Part shown: one piece after another, positions 56,360 through 64,000 of the stretch
Position numbering within the stretch: position 1 is the stretch's first letter
How the letters are laid out: every line of letters starts with the position of its first letter
Assembly: GCF_012849555.1 (NCBI RefSeq)
Contig: NZ_CP051685.1
Span: 6,138,001 to 6,202,000 of the forward strand
Length of the DNA stretch: 64,000 nucleotides
Reading direction: 5' to 3'
From: Massilia forsythiae
Lineage (GTDB): Bacteria; Pseudomonadota; Gammaproteobacteria; Burkholderiales; Burkholderiaceae_D
Program-made: the position numbers and the translations under genes
Notes under the pieces: generated by a model
What the model was told of the DNA's origin: nothing
Seen by the model: only the letters and a program-made list of their open reading frames with translations
The model's database searches: none

Positions 56360-56811
56360 TCCGGCCACATCAACTCGGGCAGCATGGCCAGCAACTCGTC
56401 GACCGTCGGGCGCGGCATCTTCCCGACCTCGACGTCGGCCATCAGCTGGTAGCAGCGCGCCCACACGGCGTCGCGCCACTCGACGCAGGCCTGGCCCTCG
56501 GCCTTGAACCGCGGCACGGTCGAGGTGGCGTACGTGCAGGCCGACAGGATGCCGTCGTAGCGGCGCTCCTTCGGCTTCGCGTCGAGCATGGCCTGGACGG
56601 CGGCGGTGTAGTCCAGCACCTCGGGCGGCGCGGCCGGTGCCGGCGGGGCCAGCTCGACGCCGTCGCGCGCTTCGTTGGCGCGGTAGGTGCACCAGTTGAG
56701 GGCCACGGCCGGTTCAACCGGGATCATGCGGTCGGCGTGTTCTTCCGGTGGCTCTTGAATAAAGCAGCCGTCGAGCGATCCGTCAGGCAGGTAGGTGACG
56801 TAGGTTTCCAT
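56356..56811 (-). CDS. Phage tail-associated protein (fibre-assembly-type)
   Basis: 151 residues from ATG 56811, two bases after the fibre-gene stop (TTG 56817 would add two residues). The C-terminal block YDGILSACTYATSTVPRFKAEGQACVEWRDAVWARCYQLMADVEVGKMPRPTVDELLAMLPELMW is a widespread module directly downstream of tail-fibre genes, presumably an accessory or chaperone. The N terminus (METYVTYLPDGSLDGCFIQEPPEEH) is short and beta-rich. Confidence 0.78.
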   Translation of the reverse strand: METYVTYLPDGSLDGCFIQEPPEEHADRMIPVEPAVALNWCTYRANEARDGVELAPPAPAAPPEVLDYTAAVQAMLDAKPKERRYDGILSACTYATSTVPRFKAEGQACVEWRDAVWARCYQLMADVEVGKMPRPTVDELLAMLPELMWPE

Positions 56812-56813
56812 AA

Positions 56814-57797
56814 TCAACCGATCTTTTTGAAAATCAATTCGCTATAAACTTCGACCATTCCGTTATTAAGCGCTTGCCCGCCGCTGGCATTTGCAGATAA
56901 GGCCAGACCCAAAGCGAATTGAGTGCTTGCGGATAGAGTGAATCGCCCTTTGAAAAAAGATTTTAGCGAAGCACCAGAACCGTTATTTGTTTCGCTTGAT
57001 CCAATTGCAGGGAACGAGCCCCCACTGGTAACGTTTCGTAAGAAAGAACGGAAATTTACCGACCCGGTGTACACGGTTGCCCAACCTTCAAAATCGTAAG
57101 TGCCGGCCGGGATAGTCACGATATATGAACCTAACGATGCTCCTGAAAGGCTATTGACAAGCACCGTGTTGAGCGCGCGGTTTTGGTTGTTGGTGTAGGT
57201 TCCCGCATTCGTTCCGCTGGCGGCTTGCTCCTGCACCTGGATCATGGGGGCAATGAGGTCACCAGCGGCACCCTTGTCGCCGTTTCGTGAGCACATCATC
57301 AGGACCGATTCTCCGGCCGCGATTGCTGCTCCTTGTTGGCTTACAAAAGTTACGCTCAAGGTAAGTCGGCTGTATGCAGCATCTTCTGCATAATCGTTGA
57401 CACGGTACGAAACCCTGCGGCTTGGATCGCCTAATACGACAAAAGTGATGTACCCCCGCCGTGGAGTTGACCACCCCGTAGAAAATAGCTCAGTCAGCAC
57501 ATATGCCAAGTTACCGTTACGAGAATCCAACGAATTGAAATACAGAATGCTAACGGAATTTTGCGCTCCCGGAATTGAAAAGCGGCCAACACCATCTTTT
57601 ACTGTATTCGGGTCACCCCACCCGACGAGAGGAATAGCATATGCTCCGCCTGCTGCGATCGAATTCAGGTTTGCAGTGGTGGCATTGATCTGAGCCACCA
57701 TGGCTTTTTGTGCCAAAACGAATGCTGCCGCTTTCGCGTTGAACTGCTGCGGGGTGTCGCTGGCGGGGTCCGGCGCCGCCGGCAAATTATCGATCAT
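56814..57797 (-). CDS. Putative tail fibre / receptor-binding protein
   Basis: 327 residues from ATG 57797, chosen because it overlaps the upstream stop as ATGA and has GGAAGGG upstream. An N-terminal helical attachment segment (PQQFNAKAAAFVLAQKAMVAQINATTANLNSIA) is followed by beta-rich, Ser/Thr/Asn-rich sequence, typical of fibre shafts and tips. The gene is visibly more A/T-rich than adjacent tail genes, as expected for exchangeable host-range modules. Confidence 0.8.
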   Translation of the reverse strand: MIDNLPAAPDPASDTPQQFNAKAAAFVLAQKAMVAQINATTANLNSIAAGGAYAIPLVGWGDPNTVKDGVGRFSIPGAQNSVSILYFNSLDSRNGNLAYVLTELFSTGWSTPRRGYITFVVLGDPSRRVSYRVNDYAEDAAYSRLTLSVTFVSQQGAAIAAGESVLMMCSRNGDKGAAGDLIAPMIQVQEQAASGTNAGTYTNNQNRALNTVLVNSLSGASLGSYIVTIPAGTYDFEGWATVYTGSVNFRSFLRNVTSGGSFPAIGSSETNNGSGASLKSFFKGRFTLSASTQFALGLALSANASGGQALNNGMVEVYSELIFKKIG

Positions 57798-58696
57798 ACA
57801 AGTCCCTTCCATTCAATATGCGCGGTTTTGCCGCTGTTCGTGACCGGCACGCTCCACTGCGCCAGGAATCCGTAGGAGTAGGTCATCGAATAATCCTCGG
57901 CGCCGATGATCATCATCTCGACGTCGGTGTACTGCCGCAGCAGGCGGTAGACCTCGGATTCGAAGCCGGCCTGGATATAGATCTCGAAGTTCAGTGTCTT
58001 GGCGTTGTCGCGCCGGACCATGGTGACGTTGCCGAAGGTGTCCGTACTGGGCGAGGAGTAGCTCAGCACGCCGCCCGTAAAGTCCCATGCGGTCTGGCCG
58101 ATCGTGCGCGACTTGCCCAAGATGCAACAGCCGATGCCCGCCGTGCCGCCAGCGCTCTCCACCGTGATGGTCAGGTTCGACCCGATGTATGGCGGGATGC
58201 CGTCGAATATCACGTCGCCCTCGCGGATCGGCTCCTCGTAGAACCAGTCGTACCAGGTCAACACGTCGTGCCGCTGCAGGTTCTTCGTCTGGCTGTAACC
58301 GCTGTCTGCCTGCGACAGCGTGGCGCGCGCGCCCGACACGTTCAGCAGGCCCACCGTGTTGACCAGTTCGCCAGGCCTGATCACCACGGTAACCGCCTCG
58401 GGCGCGCTGGTCTGGCTGTTCACTGCCTTATCGAACATCAGCCACCGGTTGGTGGCGCCCAGCGGCGTCCAGGCCGTGTCGTCGGTCACGGCGCGGCCGG
58501 TGTTGTTGGCGATGAGCGACTGGTACGTCTTGAAGGTGGCCGGGTCGTACACCGTGGCGCCCTTGCCGTACGTCGCCGAGCCGCTGTAGGGCGGCTCGTT
58601 GATCGGCACGCTCGAGGACACCAGGCCCGGCCCGGCGCCGACGGCATCGCCGGCGACCGGTACCGGCCGGATCAATCGAAAATCTGCTGATCCCAT
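57794..58696 (-). CDS. Phage tail/baseplate-region protein with carbohydrate-binding-like module
   Basis: 300 residues. Residues ~35-90 (EPPYSGSATYGKGATVYDPATFKTYQSLIANNTGRAVTDDTAWTPLGATNRW) look like a chitin-binding (ChtBD-type) module. The rest is beta-rich (VIFDGIPPYIGSNLTITVESAGGTAGIGCCILGK), ending VTNSGKTAHIEWKGLV. It follows the tape-measure gene by three bases and is coupled to the fibre gene. Role in the distal tail is inferred from position. Confidence 0.78.
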   Translation of the reverse strand: MGSADFRLIRPVPVAGDAVGAGPGLVSSSVPINEPPYSGSATYGKGATVYDPATFKTYQSLIANNTGRAVTDDTAWTPLGATNRWLMFDKAVNSQTSAPEAVTVVIRPGELVNTVGLLNVSGARATLSQADSGYSQTKNLQRHDVLTWYDWFYEEPIREGDVIFDGIPPYIGSNLTITVESAGGTAGIGCCILGKSRTIGQTAWDFTGGVLSYSSPSTDTFGNVTMVRRDNAKTLNFEIYIQAGFESEVYRLLRQYTDVEMMIIGAEDYSMTYSYGFLAQWSVPVTNSGKTAHIEWKGLV

Positions 58697-58699
58697 TCT

Positions 58700-61600
58700 T
58701 TAATTCGCCTCCGTGGTGGTGACCATCTTGTTGCCGCCGCGCGTGACGCGCTCGAGCGTGTCGGCCATGCGCTTGGTGTCGCGCCGGGCCTGCTTGATGT
58801 CTTCGCTCTGCTGCGCGATCGTGGCCTGCTGCGTCGCCACGGTCGCCGTCAGCCGGTCGACCGCGGCAGCCAGCGCCTCCGCGTTGCCGGCCGGGCTGGC
58901 CAGCGCCGCGAACAGCGCGCGGTTGTCCGCTGCCGGGATGATCCGCTCTCCCTTGTGGACCATGGCGGGCATGTCCTCTGGGATGTAGTTCGTCCCGATC
59001 GCGAACGGGTGCAGCGCCTTGTACTCGGCTGACTGCTTGATCGAGTCGCGGATGGTGTCGATCGGCGCGCCGGTGCCGACGTAGTACTGCAGTCCCTCGG
59101 CATCGGCCGGCCGGCCCAGGAGCTCCTGGTACAGCTGCCGCACGCGCGCCTCGGTGGATCCAGCAATGCTCGCCTGGATGTCCGCGATCGACACGCCGCC
59201 CAAGGCCTGGTTCTGCCAGTACGTCATGCCGCCGGCGTCCGCCGCGCGCCCCAGACTGGTCTGGTACGCGCTACTGATCGCCGAGGTGGCGGCCACCAGC
59301 GGATTCGCCTTGGCACCTTCCAGCGCCAGCTTGAAGCCGTCCATTGCCTGGGCGATGGTCAAGCCGGTGCTGTCGATACCCTTGAGGATGGCGATCTGCC
59401 GCTCCTGCGCCTCCAGCATCTCGTTCAAGCTGTCCAGCTGCTGCTGGTCGACCGACAGCGAATCGTCGGCCAGGCCGCCCAGCTCGGCCAGGTCGTTCTT
59501 CGTCGTCAGCAGATCCTTCATGTAATCCGCGTACGTGCTGAACTGGCTCGCCGAATCCTTCGACAGGACGCTGAGCGCCTTCTTGAGGCTGTCGGCATCT
59601 GGCAGCGCGCCGGTTGCCTTGGCCGTGGCCAGCGCCGCCTGGATCTGCGCCTGGGCATCCTTGCGGTTGACCTCGTCGCTACCGGGCGGGTCGATGCTAT
59701 CCAACGTCGACTTGATCGCATCGGCCAGCGCCTTTTCCTGCTGGATCCGCTTCGTCAGCTCGTCGGTGGTGCGCTTCGTTACTTCCTTCAGCACCGACAA
59801 GGCGTTGTCCAGGTTGCCCAGCACATACGTCATGCCGTCCTTCTCGGCGTTGAGTGCGGCAATCCGGTCGTACAGGGCGCGGTTGCTCTCGTCCAGGGCG
59901 GCGCGCTCCTTCTCATTCAGCTGGACCGATGTCATGGTCAGCTGGTCGAGCTTGTCCTGCAGGCCCTTGCGCTCGTCCAGCACCTCCTTCTGCGCATCCT
60001 TCTGCTCCTGCAGCGCATCCTTGTTGGCGTCGGCGATCGTTTTCAGCGCCGGAGCTACCGTCATCAGGGTGGTGTACGCCTGGGCGCCCGCCTCGGTGGT
60101 GGTGTCCAGGCCGACCACGAAGTCGCGGAACGTCTTCATGGCATCCTCGCCCGCCGCTGACAGGCCGTACTGCGCCAGGATCGGGGCGATGCGCTTTTGC
60201 AGCGAAGCAGCCTGCTCCTCGGCGCTGAAGAAGTTCTCCAGGAAGTACTGCCCCTGGCTGGTGAACTTGTCCAGGCCACCGGCCATTTGCACCAGGCGGT
60301 CGCGCGCCGCGATCGACGACATGCCGACCAAGTCGAAGGTCTTGTCGAACGAGGCGAACACCACGTCGACGGCCTGGTATTCGCTGGCGATGCGCGCCAG
60401 CGTTTCCAGGTAGCCCTCGCCCACCGCCTGGAACTGGTCCAGACCGCCCACGGCAAACTGCGCCATGTCGTCGCCCAGCTTCGAGAACACTGATTCCAGG
60501 GCTTTCTGGATCTCGTCCGCGCTCAGCCCTTTCAAGCTGACTTGGCCGATGTCGATCACGAAGCTGTTCAGCTTGGCGGTGAAGTTGTCGCCGGACACGC
60601 CCAGCACGGCGCCCGCTGCCTTGATACTGTCGGCCATGGACGTGATGATGGCCGTGAACTGCTGGTTGGCCGCATCGTCCAGCGGGTTCGACTGGGTGCT
60701 GGTCTTGTCCTTGCGGAACCAACCACCCGACGTCGTGATGTCGGCGTACTGGAAGGCCTTGGCGCCGTCGGCCAGGATGCTCTGCAGGCTGGCCGCGTTC
60801 AGACTGAAACCGGAATCGGACACGCTCTGCTTGCCGCCGAACACCGATGTGTACAGCTTCTGCACCGCCGGGATCTTGCTGGCGATGACGCCGACCAGGG
60901 CGCCGACGAACGGCGCGCCCAGCATCAGGCCGATCTCGGCGCCGGTGGCGACCATGTCGGCCTTGGCCAGGGTGGTCGAGCCGGCGCCAGCCTTCAGGTT
61001 CACGCTCGGGTTGGCGATGTCGGTGCTGCGCACCAGCTGGCTGGCGAAGCTGGCCACGCTGCTTTCGATGTTGCGCAGCGACGCCAGCATGCTGCTGCTG
61101 ATCGCCAGACCCTGGTAGGTGTTCTTCTCGACCAAGTCGAGCGACTTCTTGATCGACTCCGATTTCGCGTCGCTGTCGCCCAGCACCGAGCCGGTGCCCT
61201 GCGACTTCTGGCGGTCGGCTGCGGTGGAGTTGGCGCCGCCCACACCACCGATCGCCACGCCCAGGCCGGCAACCACTGCCGCCATCGCGGCCATGCGGCC
61301 GAACGCGGTGTACGGGTCGCCCTGGCCTTGGCTGAGCACCGCACTGATCGCTTTCGGCACCAGCTCGGCCGTCGTCATCGCCAGCTCGGCAGCGTGGAAC
61401 ACCTGCGACACCGCCATCAGGCTCTGATAGCCGCGGCTGTGCTCGCCGAAGAACCCGGCGGCGGCGCTGGCCAGGTTGCCGTAGCCGGCCATCTGGTTTT
61501 GCGTATTCCGCTTGTTGATCTTGTCGAGGTCGTCCAGATATTGCTCCTGGGTGATCGTCTTGTTCTTGAAAGCCACCTCAGCCTCGGCGCGCGCCTTGTC

Positions 61601-64000
61601 GTTCCTGGCCTGCTCGACGCCGTACGACTGCATCGCCTTGATCAGCTTGCCCATGGAGTCCGCAGCACCGCCGATAGCGCCCTTCAGCGATTTGCCGAAC
61701 GCGTCCGCCTTCGTCGGATCCAGATACTTGTCCACCTCCTTTGCCGCCTTGCTGCCGGCTTCCGCATTTGCGCCGTCGACGAGCAAACCGGACAACGTCT
61801 TACGGCGTGCAATCTCCTCGTCCAGGTTGCTCAGCCTGATCTCGAACAGCGCGCGCGACTGGTCGTCAAGTTCCCACTTGACCAGGCCATCGCGCAGGTA
61901 ATCCGCGTCGCTTTTCAGCTGGGCCGTGTTCAGGTCGACTTGCGCCTGCTTCGCCAGCTCGATCTGCTCCGGGGTCTTGCCGATTTCGGCGTTGTGCTCC
62001 TTCTGCTTTTCGATCTGGTCATCCAGCGCCTTGATGCTGGTAACGCCGGCGCCGAGGGTTGCCGTGTAGGCGTCGTGGTACAGCTTTTCCGTGCGAAGGC
62101 GCGCTTCTTCCTCGTCGGTGAGGGTGTCGTACTGAAATTTCCGACGGGCCGCCCGCTGCTTGCCGAGCAGGTCGTTGATCGCCTTGTTCGTCTTTTCCTG
62201 CTCGGCCTCGGTCGAGTTGTGGTGCGCACGAAGCGCGGCGATCTCCTGGTCGTACATGGCAATTTCGATGCCGGCCAGGAGGTCCAGGTTGTTCTTCCGG
62301 TTTTCGTAGAACTCCGCATCGCTCTGCTCGCCAGCACGGTGACGCATGTCGTCGAGCTTCATCAGGTACTCAGTTTCCTGCTTCGCCTCGGCAGCCTCCC
62401 GCTGGATGCGCGCGAGGTTGTCCTGCATGCGAGTGTTGTCGGCCTGATCGACTTTCGGCTTGCGCTCGCGCGGTTCGCTGTCGCGGAAGTTTGGCGTGCC
62501 CTGGTACACCTCCTTTGCCAGCTTCGCCTGCGCAGCCTGCTGCACCTCGATGCTCTTGCCAGCGTTGGCGATCAGCAGCGCCTGCGAACGGGCAGCGTAA
62601 TCCTGGTCGACCTTCAGGCGCTCGTCGGCGTCCTTCTTCTGCTTGGCCTGGCGCGCCGCCATACGCTCGTTGGCGGCGCGCTCGAACCGGTCGAAATTCC
62701 CGCTCAGCTCGGCCTGGTGCGCCACGTAATCGGCGTTTTCCTGCGCCAGCGCCGCCTGCCGCACCGACTCGATGCGGCGCACACGCTCGACGGCGCCTTT
62801 CTCGGCCATGCCGTTGCCGCTGTCGCTGACCGCCTTGGACTGGGCGTCCGCGTCGGCGTTGATAGCCTTGCGCGCGTCCAGGTGGCGCGCGAAGGTATCG
62901 AGCTTCTGGAACGTCGTGTAGGCGTTGCCGACGGTGTTGGCGATGCCAACGAATATGCTGGTCAGCTCGCGCCCCCAATCCGCCAGCTGGCCGTTCTTGG
63001 CCAGCTCACTGATCTCGCCATTCGTGTCCTTGAGCCCGTCGATCAGCGCCATCACGGCAATCGTCAGCGTTTCGCTGAACACCTCACCGAAGGTGGTTTT
63101 CAGGTCCTCGGTGTAGCGCTTCATCGAGGTGATCTGCTTGCTGGCCGTGTCCATCGCGGCCTCGTAGGTGCCGGCGATGTCGGTACCGCGTTCCAGCACC
63201 GCGTTCAGGCGCGCCTGCACGCGCTCGTTCTCGGTCAGCTCCAACGTGCTCTTGCCGAGCGAGGCGGCCATCTGCGCGTAGGCCGCCTGCAGATTGACGT
63301 TGATGCCGATGTTGCGCAGGATCAGCACGTTGCCGCGCGCCACGCCGTTCACCAGGCGCTCGAAGGCTTCGGACGAATTGATGTTGCCGATGACGGCCGC
63401 GTCCTGGGCAATGCGCGCCAGTGCCGACGCGTTGGACAGGTCAATGTGCGCCTGCACCAGCTTGATAACCGAGTTGCGCGACTCGGTCATGGTGATGCCC
63501 TGCTTCGCCACGCCTTCCGACGCGGCGTCCATCTGCGTTTTCGTGTAGCCAGCCGTCCGCCCAACCACGCCCATCACCACGTCGAGCGTCTCGTAGCGCG
63601 CCGCCATCATGGTGGCGTCCTTGACGTACTCGCCCACCTTCAGCGCGGCGTAGGCGCCGGCCAGCAGCTGGATGCCGCCGGCCAGCAATGTAGTGGCGTT
63701 CTTCTCTTCTTCCTTGGCCTTCGCGGCGGCCTTCATTGCGTCCTCGTGCGCCTTCACCGCGGCGATCGCCTGCCGCGTCTGCTCGGTGACGCCGGCCTGC
63801 GCCGCCTGGTAGGCCATCAGCTGGGACCGGGTCATGCCGATCGTGTCAGCCTGCTGCTTGAAGCGGTCGATCAGCTGGGTCTGGGTCAGCGTCAGCTGGC
63901 TGGTGGCGCCGCCCATTGCGGTCGCCTGCGCCGCGGCCTGCGCCATCAGCTTCTGGGTCTTGGCGATCTCGTCTTCCAGCGCCTGGAACGCCTTGATCGC
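58700..64000 (-). CDS. Phage tail tape-measure protein, 5'-truncated by window edge
   Basis: At least 1766 residues; the frame is open to the window edge, so the ATG at 63946 is internal. Long helical stretches, a hydrophobic segment (FGRMAAMAAVVAGLGVAIGGVGG, ~900) and another (GAEIGLMLGAPFVGALVGVIASKIP, ~1010) are typical of tape measures, which set tail length and insert into the host membrane. Near the C terminus are two DUF4214-like repeats (YQTSLGRAADAGGMTYWQNQALGG and LYQELLGRPADAEGLQYYVGTG), then IPEDMPAMVHKGERIIPAADN, the common tape-measure end motif. Confidence 0.92.
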   Translation of the reverse strand, partial: AIKAFQALEDEIAKTQKLMAQAAAQATAMGGATSQLTLTQTQLIDRFKQQADTIGMTRSQLMAYQAAQAGVTEQTRQAIAAVKAHEDAMKAAAKAKEEEKNATTLLAGGIQLLAGAYAALKVGEYVKDATMMAARYETLDVVMGVVGRTAGYTKTQMDAASEGVAKQGITMTESRNSVIKLVQAHIDLSNASALARIAQDAAVIGNINSSEAFERLVNGVARGNVLILRNIGINVNLQAAYAQMAASLGKSTLELTENERVQARLNAVLERGTDIAGTYEAAMDTASKQITSMKRYTEDLKTTFGEVFSETLTIAVMALIDGLKDTNGEISELAKNGQLADWGRELTSIFVGIANTVGNAYTTFQKLDTFARHLDARKAINADADAQSKAVSDSGNGMAEKGAVERVRRIESVRQAALAQENADYVAHQAELSGNFDRFERAANERMAARQAKQKKDADERLKVDQDYAARSQALLIANAGKSIEVQQAAQAKLAKEVYQGTPNFRDSEPRERKPKVDQADNTRMQDNLARIQREAAEAKQETEYLMKLDDMRHRAGEQSDAEFYENRKNNLDLLAGIEIAMYDQEIAALRAHHNSTEAEQEKTNKAINDLLGKQRAARRKFQYDTLTDEEEARLRTEKLYHDAYTATLGAGVTSIKALDDQIEKQKEHNAEIGKTPEQIELAKQAQVDLNTAQLKSDADYLRDGLVKWELDDQSRALFEIRLSNLDEEIARRKTLSGLLVDGANAEAGSKAAKEVDKYLDPTKADAFGKSLKGAIGGAADSMGKLIKAMQSYGVEQARNDKARAEAEVAFKNKTITQEQYLDDLDKINKRNTQNQMAGYGNLASAAAGFFGEHSRGYQSLMAVSQVFHAAELAMTTAELVPKAISAVLSQGQGDPYTAFGRMAAMAAVVAGLGVAIGGVGGANSTAADRQKSQGTGSVLGDSDAKSESIKKSLDLVEKNTYQGLAISSSMLASLRNIESSVASFASQLVRSTDIANPSVNLKAGAGSTTLAKADMVATGAEIGLMLGAPFVGALVGVIASKIPAVQKLYTSVFGGKQSVSDSGFSLNAASLQSILADGAKAFQYADITTSGGWFRKDKTSTQSNPLDDAANQQFTAIITSMADSIKAAGAVLGVSGDNFTAKLNSFVIDIGQVSLKGLSADEIQKALESVFSKLGDDMAQFAVGGLDQFQAVGEGYLETLARIASEYQAVDVVFASFDKTFDLVGMSSIAARDRLVQMAGGLDKFTSQGQYFLENFFSAEEQAASLQKRIAPILAQYGLSAAGEDAMKTFRDFVVGLDTTTEAGAQAYTTLMTVAPALKTIADANKDALQEQKDAQKEVLDERKGLQDKLDQLTMTSVQLNEKERAALDESNRALYDRIAALNAEKDGMTYVLGNLDNALSVLKEVTKRTTDELTKRIQQEKALADAIKSTLDSIDPPGSDEVNRKDAQAQIQAALATAKATGALPDADSLKKALSVLSKDSASQFSTYADYMKDLLTTKNDLAELGGLADDSLSVDQQQLDSLNEMLEAQERQIAILKGIDSTGLTIAQAMDGFKLALEGAKANPLVAATSAISSAYQTSLGRAADAGGMTYWQNQALGGVSIADIQASIAGSTEARVRQLYQELLGRPADAEGLQYYVGTGAPIDTIRDSIKQSAEYKALHPFAIGTNYIPEDMPAMVHKGERIIPAADNRALFAALASPAGNAEALAAAVDRLTATVATQQATIAQQSEDIKQARRDTKRMADTLERVTRGGNKMVTTTEAN

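Larger units (their letters stand above)
52549..64000 (-). mobile_element. Prophage (tailed phage), lysis and tail end, extends past the window
   Basis: From the tRNA fragment rightward, genes are almost all on the minus strand with many ATGA overlaps: tape measure, baseplate/tail, fibre, tail accessory, holin-like, endolysin, Rz/Rz1, HNH and small end genes. The boundary is the att fragment at 52491-52548. Long tape-measure protein and gene order fit a siphovirus-type phage. The other end, integrase, structural head genes and the intact tRNA are outside the window, so completeness cannot be judged. Confidence 0.85.

Overview
The window looks like a chromosomal segment of a high-GC betaproteobacterium of the Oxalobacteraceae (Massilia/Duganella-like). 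That placement is inferred from family resemblance of the proteins (Burkholderiales-type porin ending GMRHSF, PhbB, SuhB next to TrmJ, RhlE with a glycine-rich tail, lmo0937-type membrane peptide) and from strong G/C-ending codon use; no database search was possible. The right-hand 11.4 kb is one end of a tailed-phage prophage.

Layout. 1-5.9 kb: end of an EAL phosphodiesterase, a GGDEF cyclase, a TetR-LOG pair, a lipase-like hydrolase, a REP-like palindrome cluster, and divergent trmJ / suhB. 6-16.6 kb: rhlE with a long leader, a marR-MFS pair, a Hyi-type isomerase, an unknown lipoprotein pair, phbB, a glycine-zipper protein, mtfA, a peroxiredoxin-glutaredoxin fusion and a winged-helix protein. 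16.6-31 kb: an envelope/stress cluster with three OmpA-domain proteins, two BON lipoproteins, glycine-zipper lipoproteins, a six-gene operon (DUF4398, DUF4398-OmpA, ferritin-like, YqjD-like, YqjE-like, small protein), AsmA, tiny membrane proteins and a Crp/Fnr-superfamily regulator. 31-48.7 kb: TonB receptor, DUF3617 protein, Gcr-type membrane protein with a phospholipase D-like lipoprotein, phosphoesterase, lipid kinase plus PAP2 phosphatase, a small gene behind two LexA boxes, Sbp, tandem SDR paralogues, an atypical porin and a GH13 amylase. 48.7-52.3 kb: XRE regulator, RgpF-like protein and a methyltransferase-HNH fusion. 52.5-64 kb: a tRNA-Ser(UGA) 3' fragment (attachment site), then prophage HNH, lysis and tail genes, all leftward except one small gene.

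The strongest unexplained signal is regulatory. A 14-bp inverted repeat, roughly GTGCG-N4-CGCAC, occurs upstream of about ten transcription units, nearly all in the envelope/stress cluster and including the Crp/Fnr-family gene itself. In nine of the ten cases a hexamer resembling a -10 element begins exactly 22 bases after the repeat (23 bases in the tenth). That places the repeat near -41, the classical class II activator position for Crp/Fnr proteins. The regulator encoded at 28488-29219 lacks the usual cAMP-binding and recognition-helix residues, so a private operator is plausible. I infer one local regulon (envelope lipoproteins, OmpA proteins, ferritin, YqjD/YqjE, AsmA) controlled by this protein. 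Separate FNR-type boxes (upstream of phbB and in the ompA-side intergenic region) and a tandem LexA box add oxygen and SOS inputs.

The second candidate system is the 575-residue methyltransferase-HNH nuclease fusion next to the prophage attachment site; its role is unknown and it should be treated as a hypothesis for a defence or DNA/RNA-processing enzyme.
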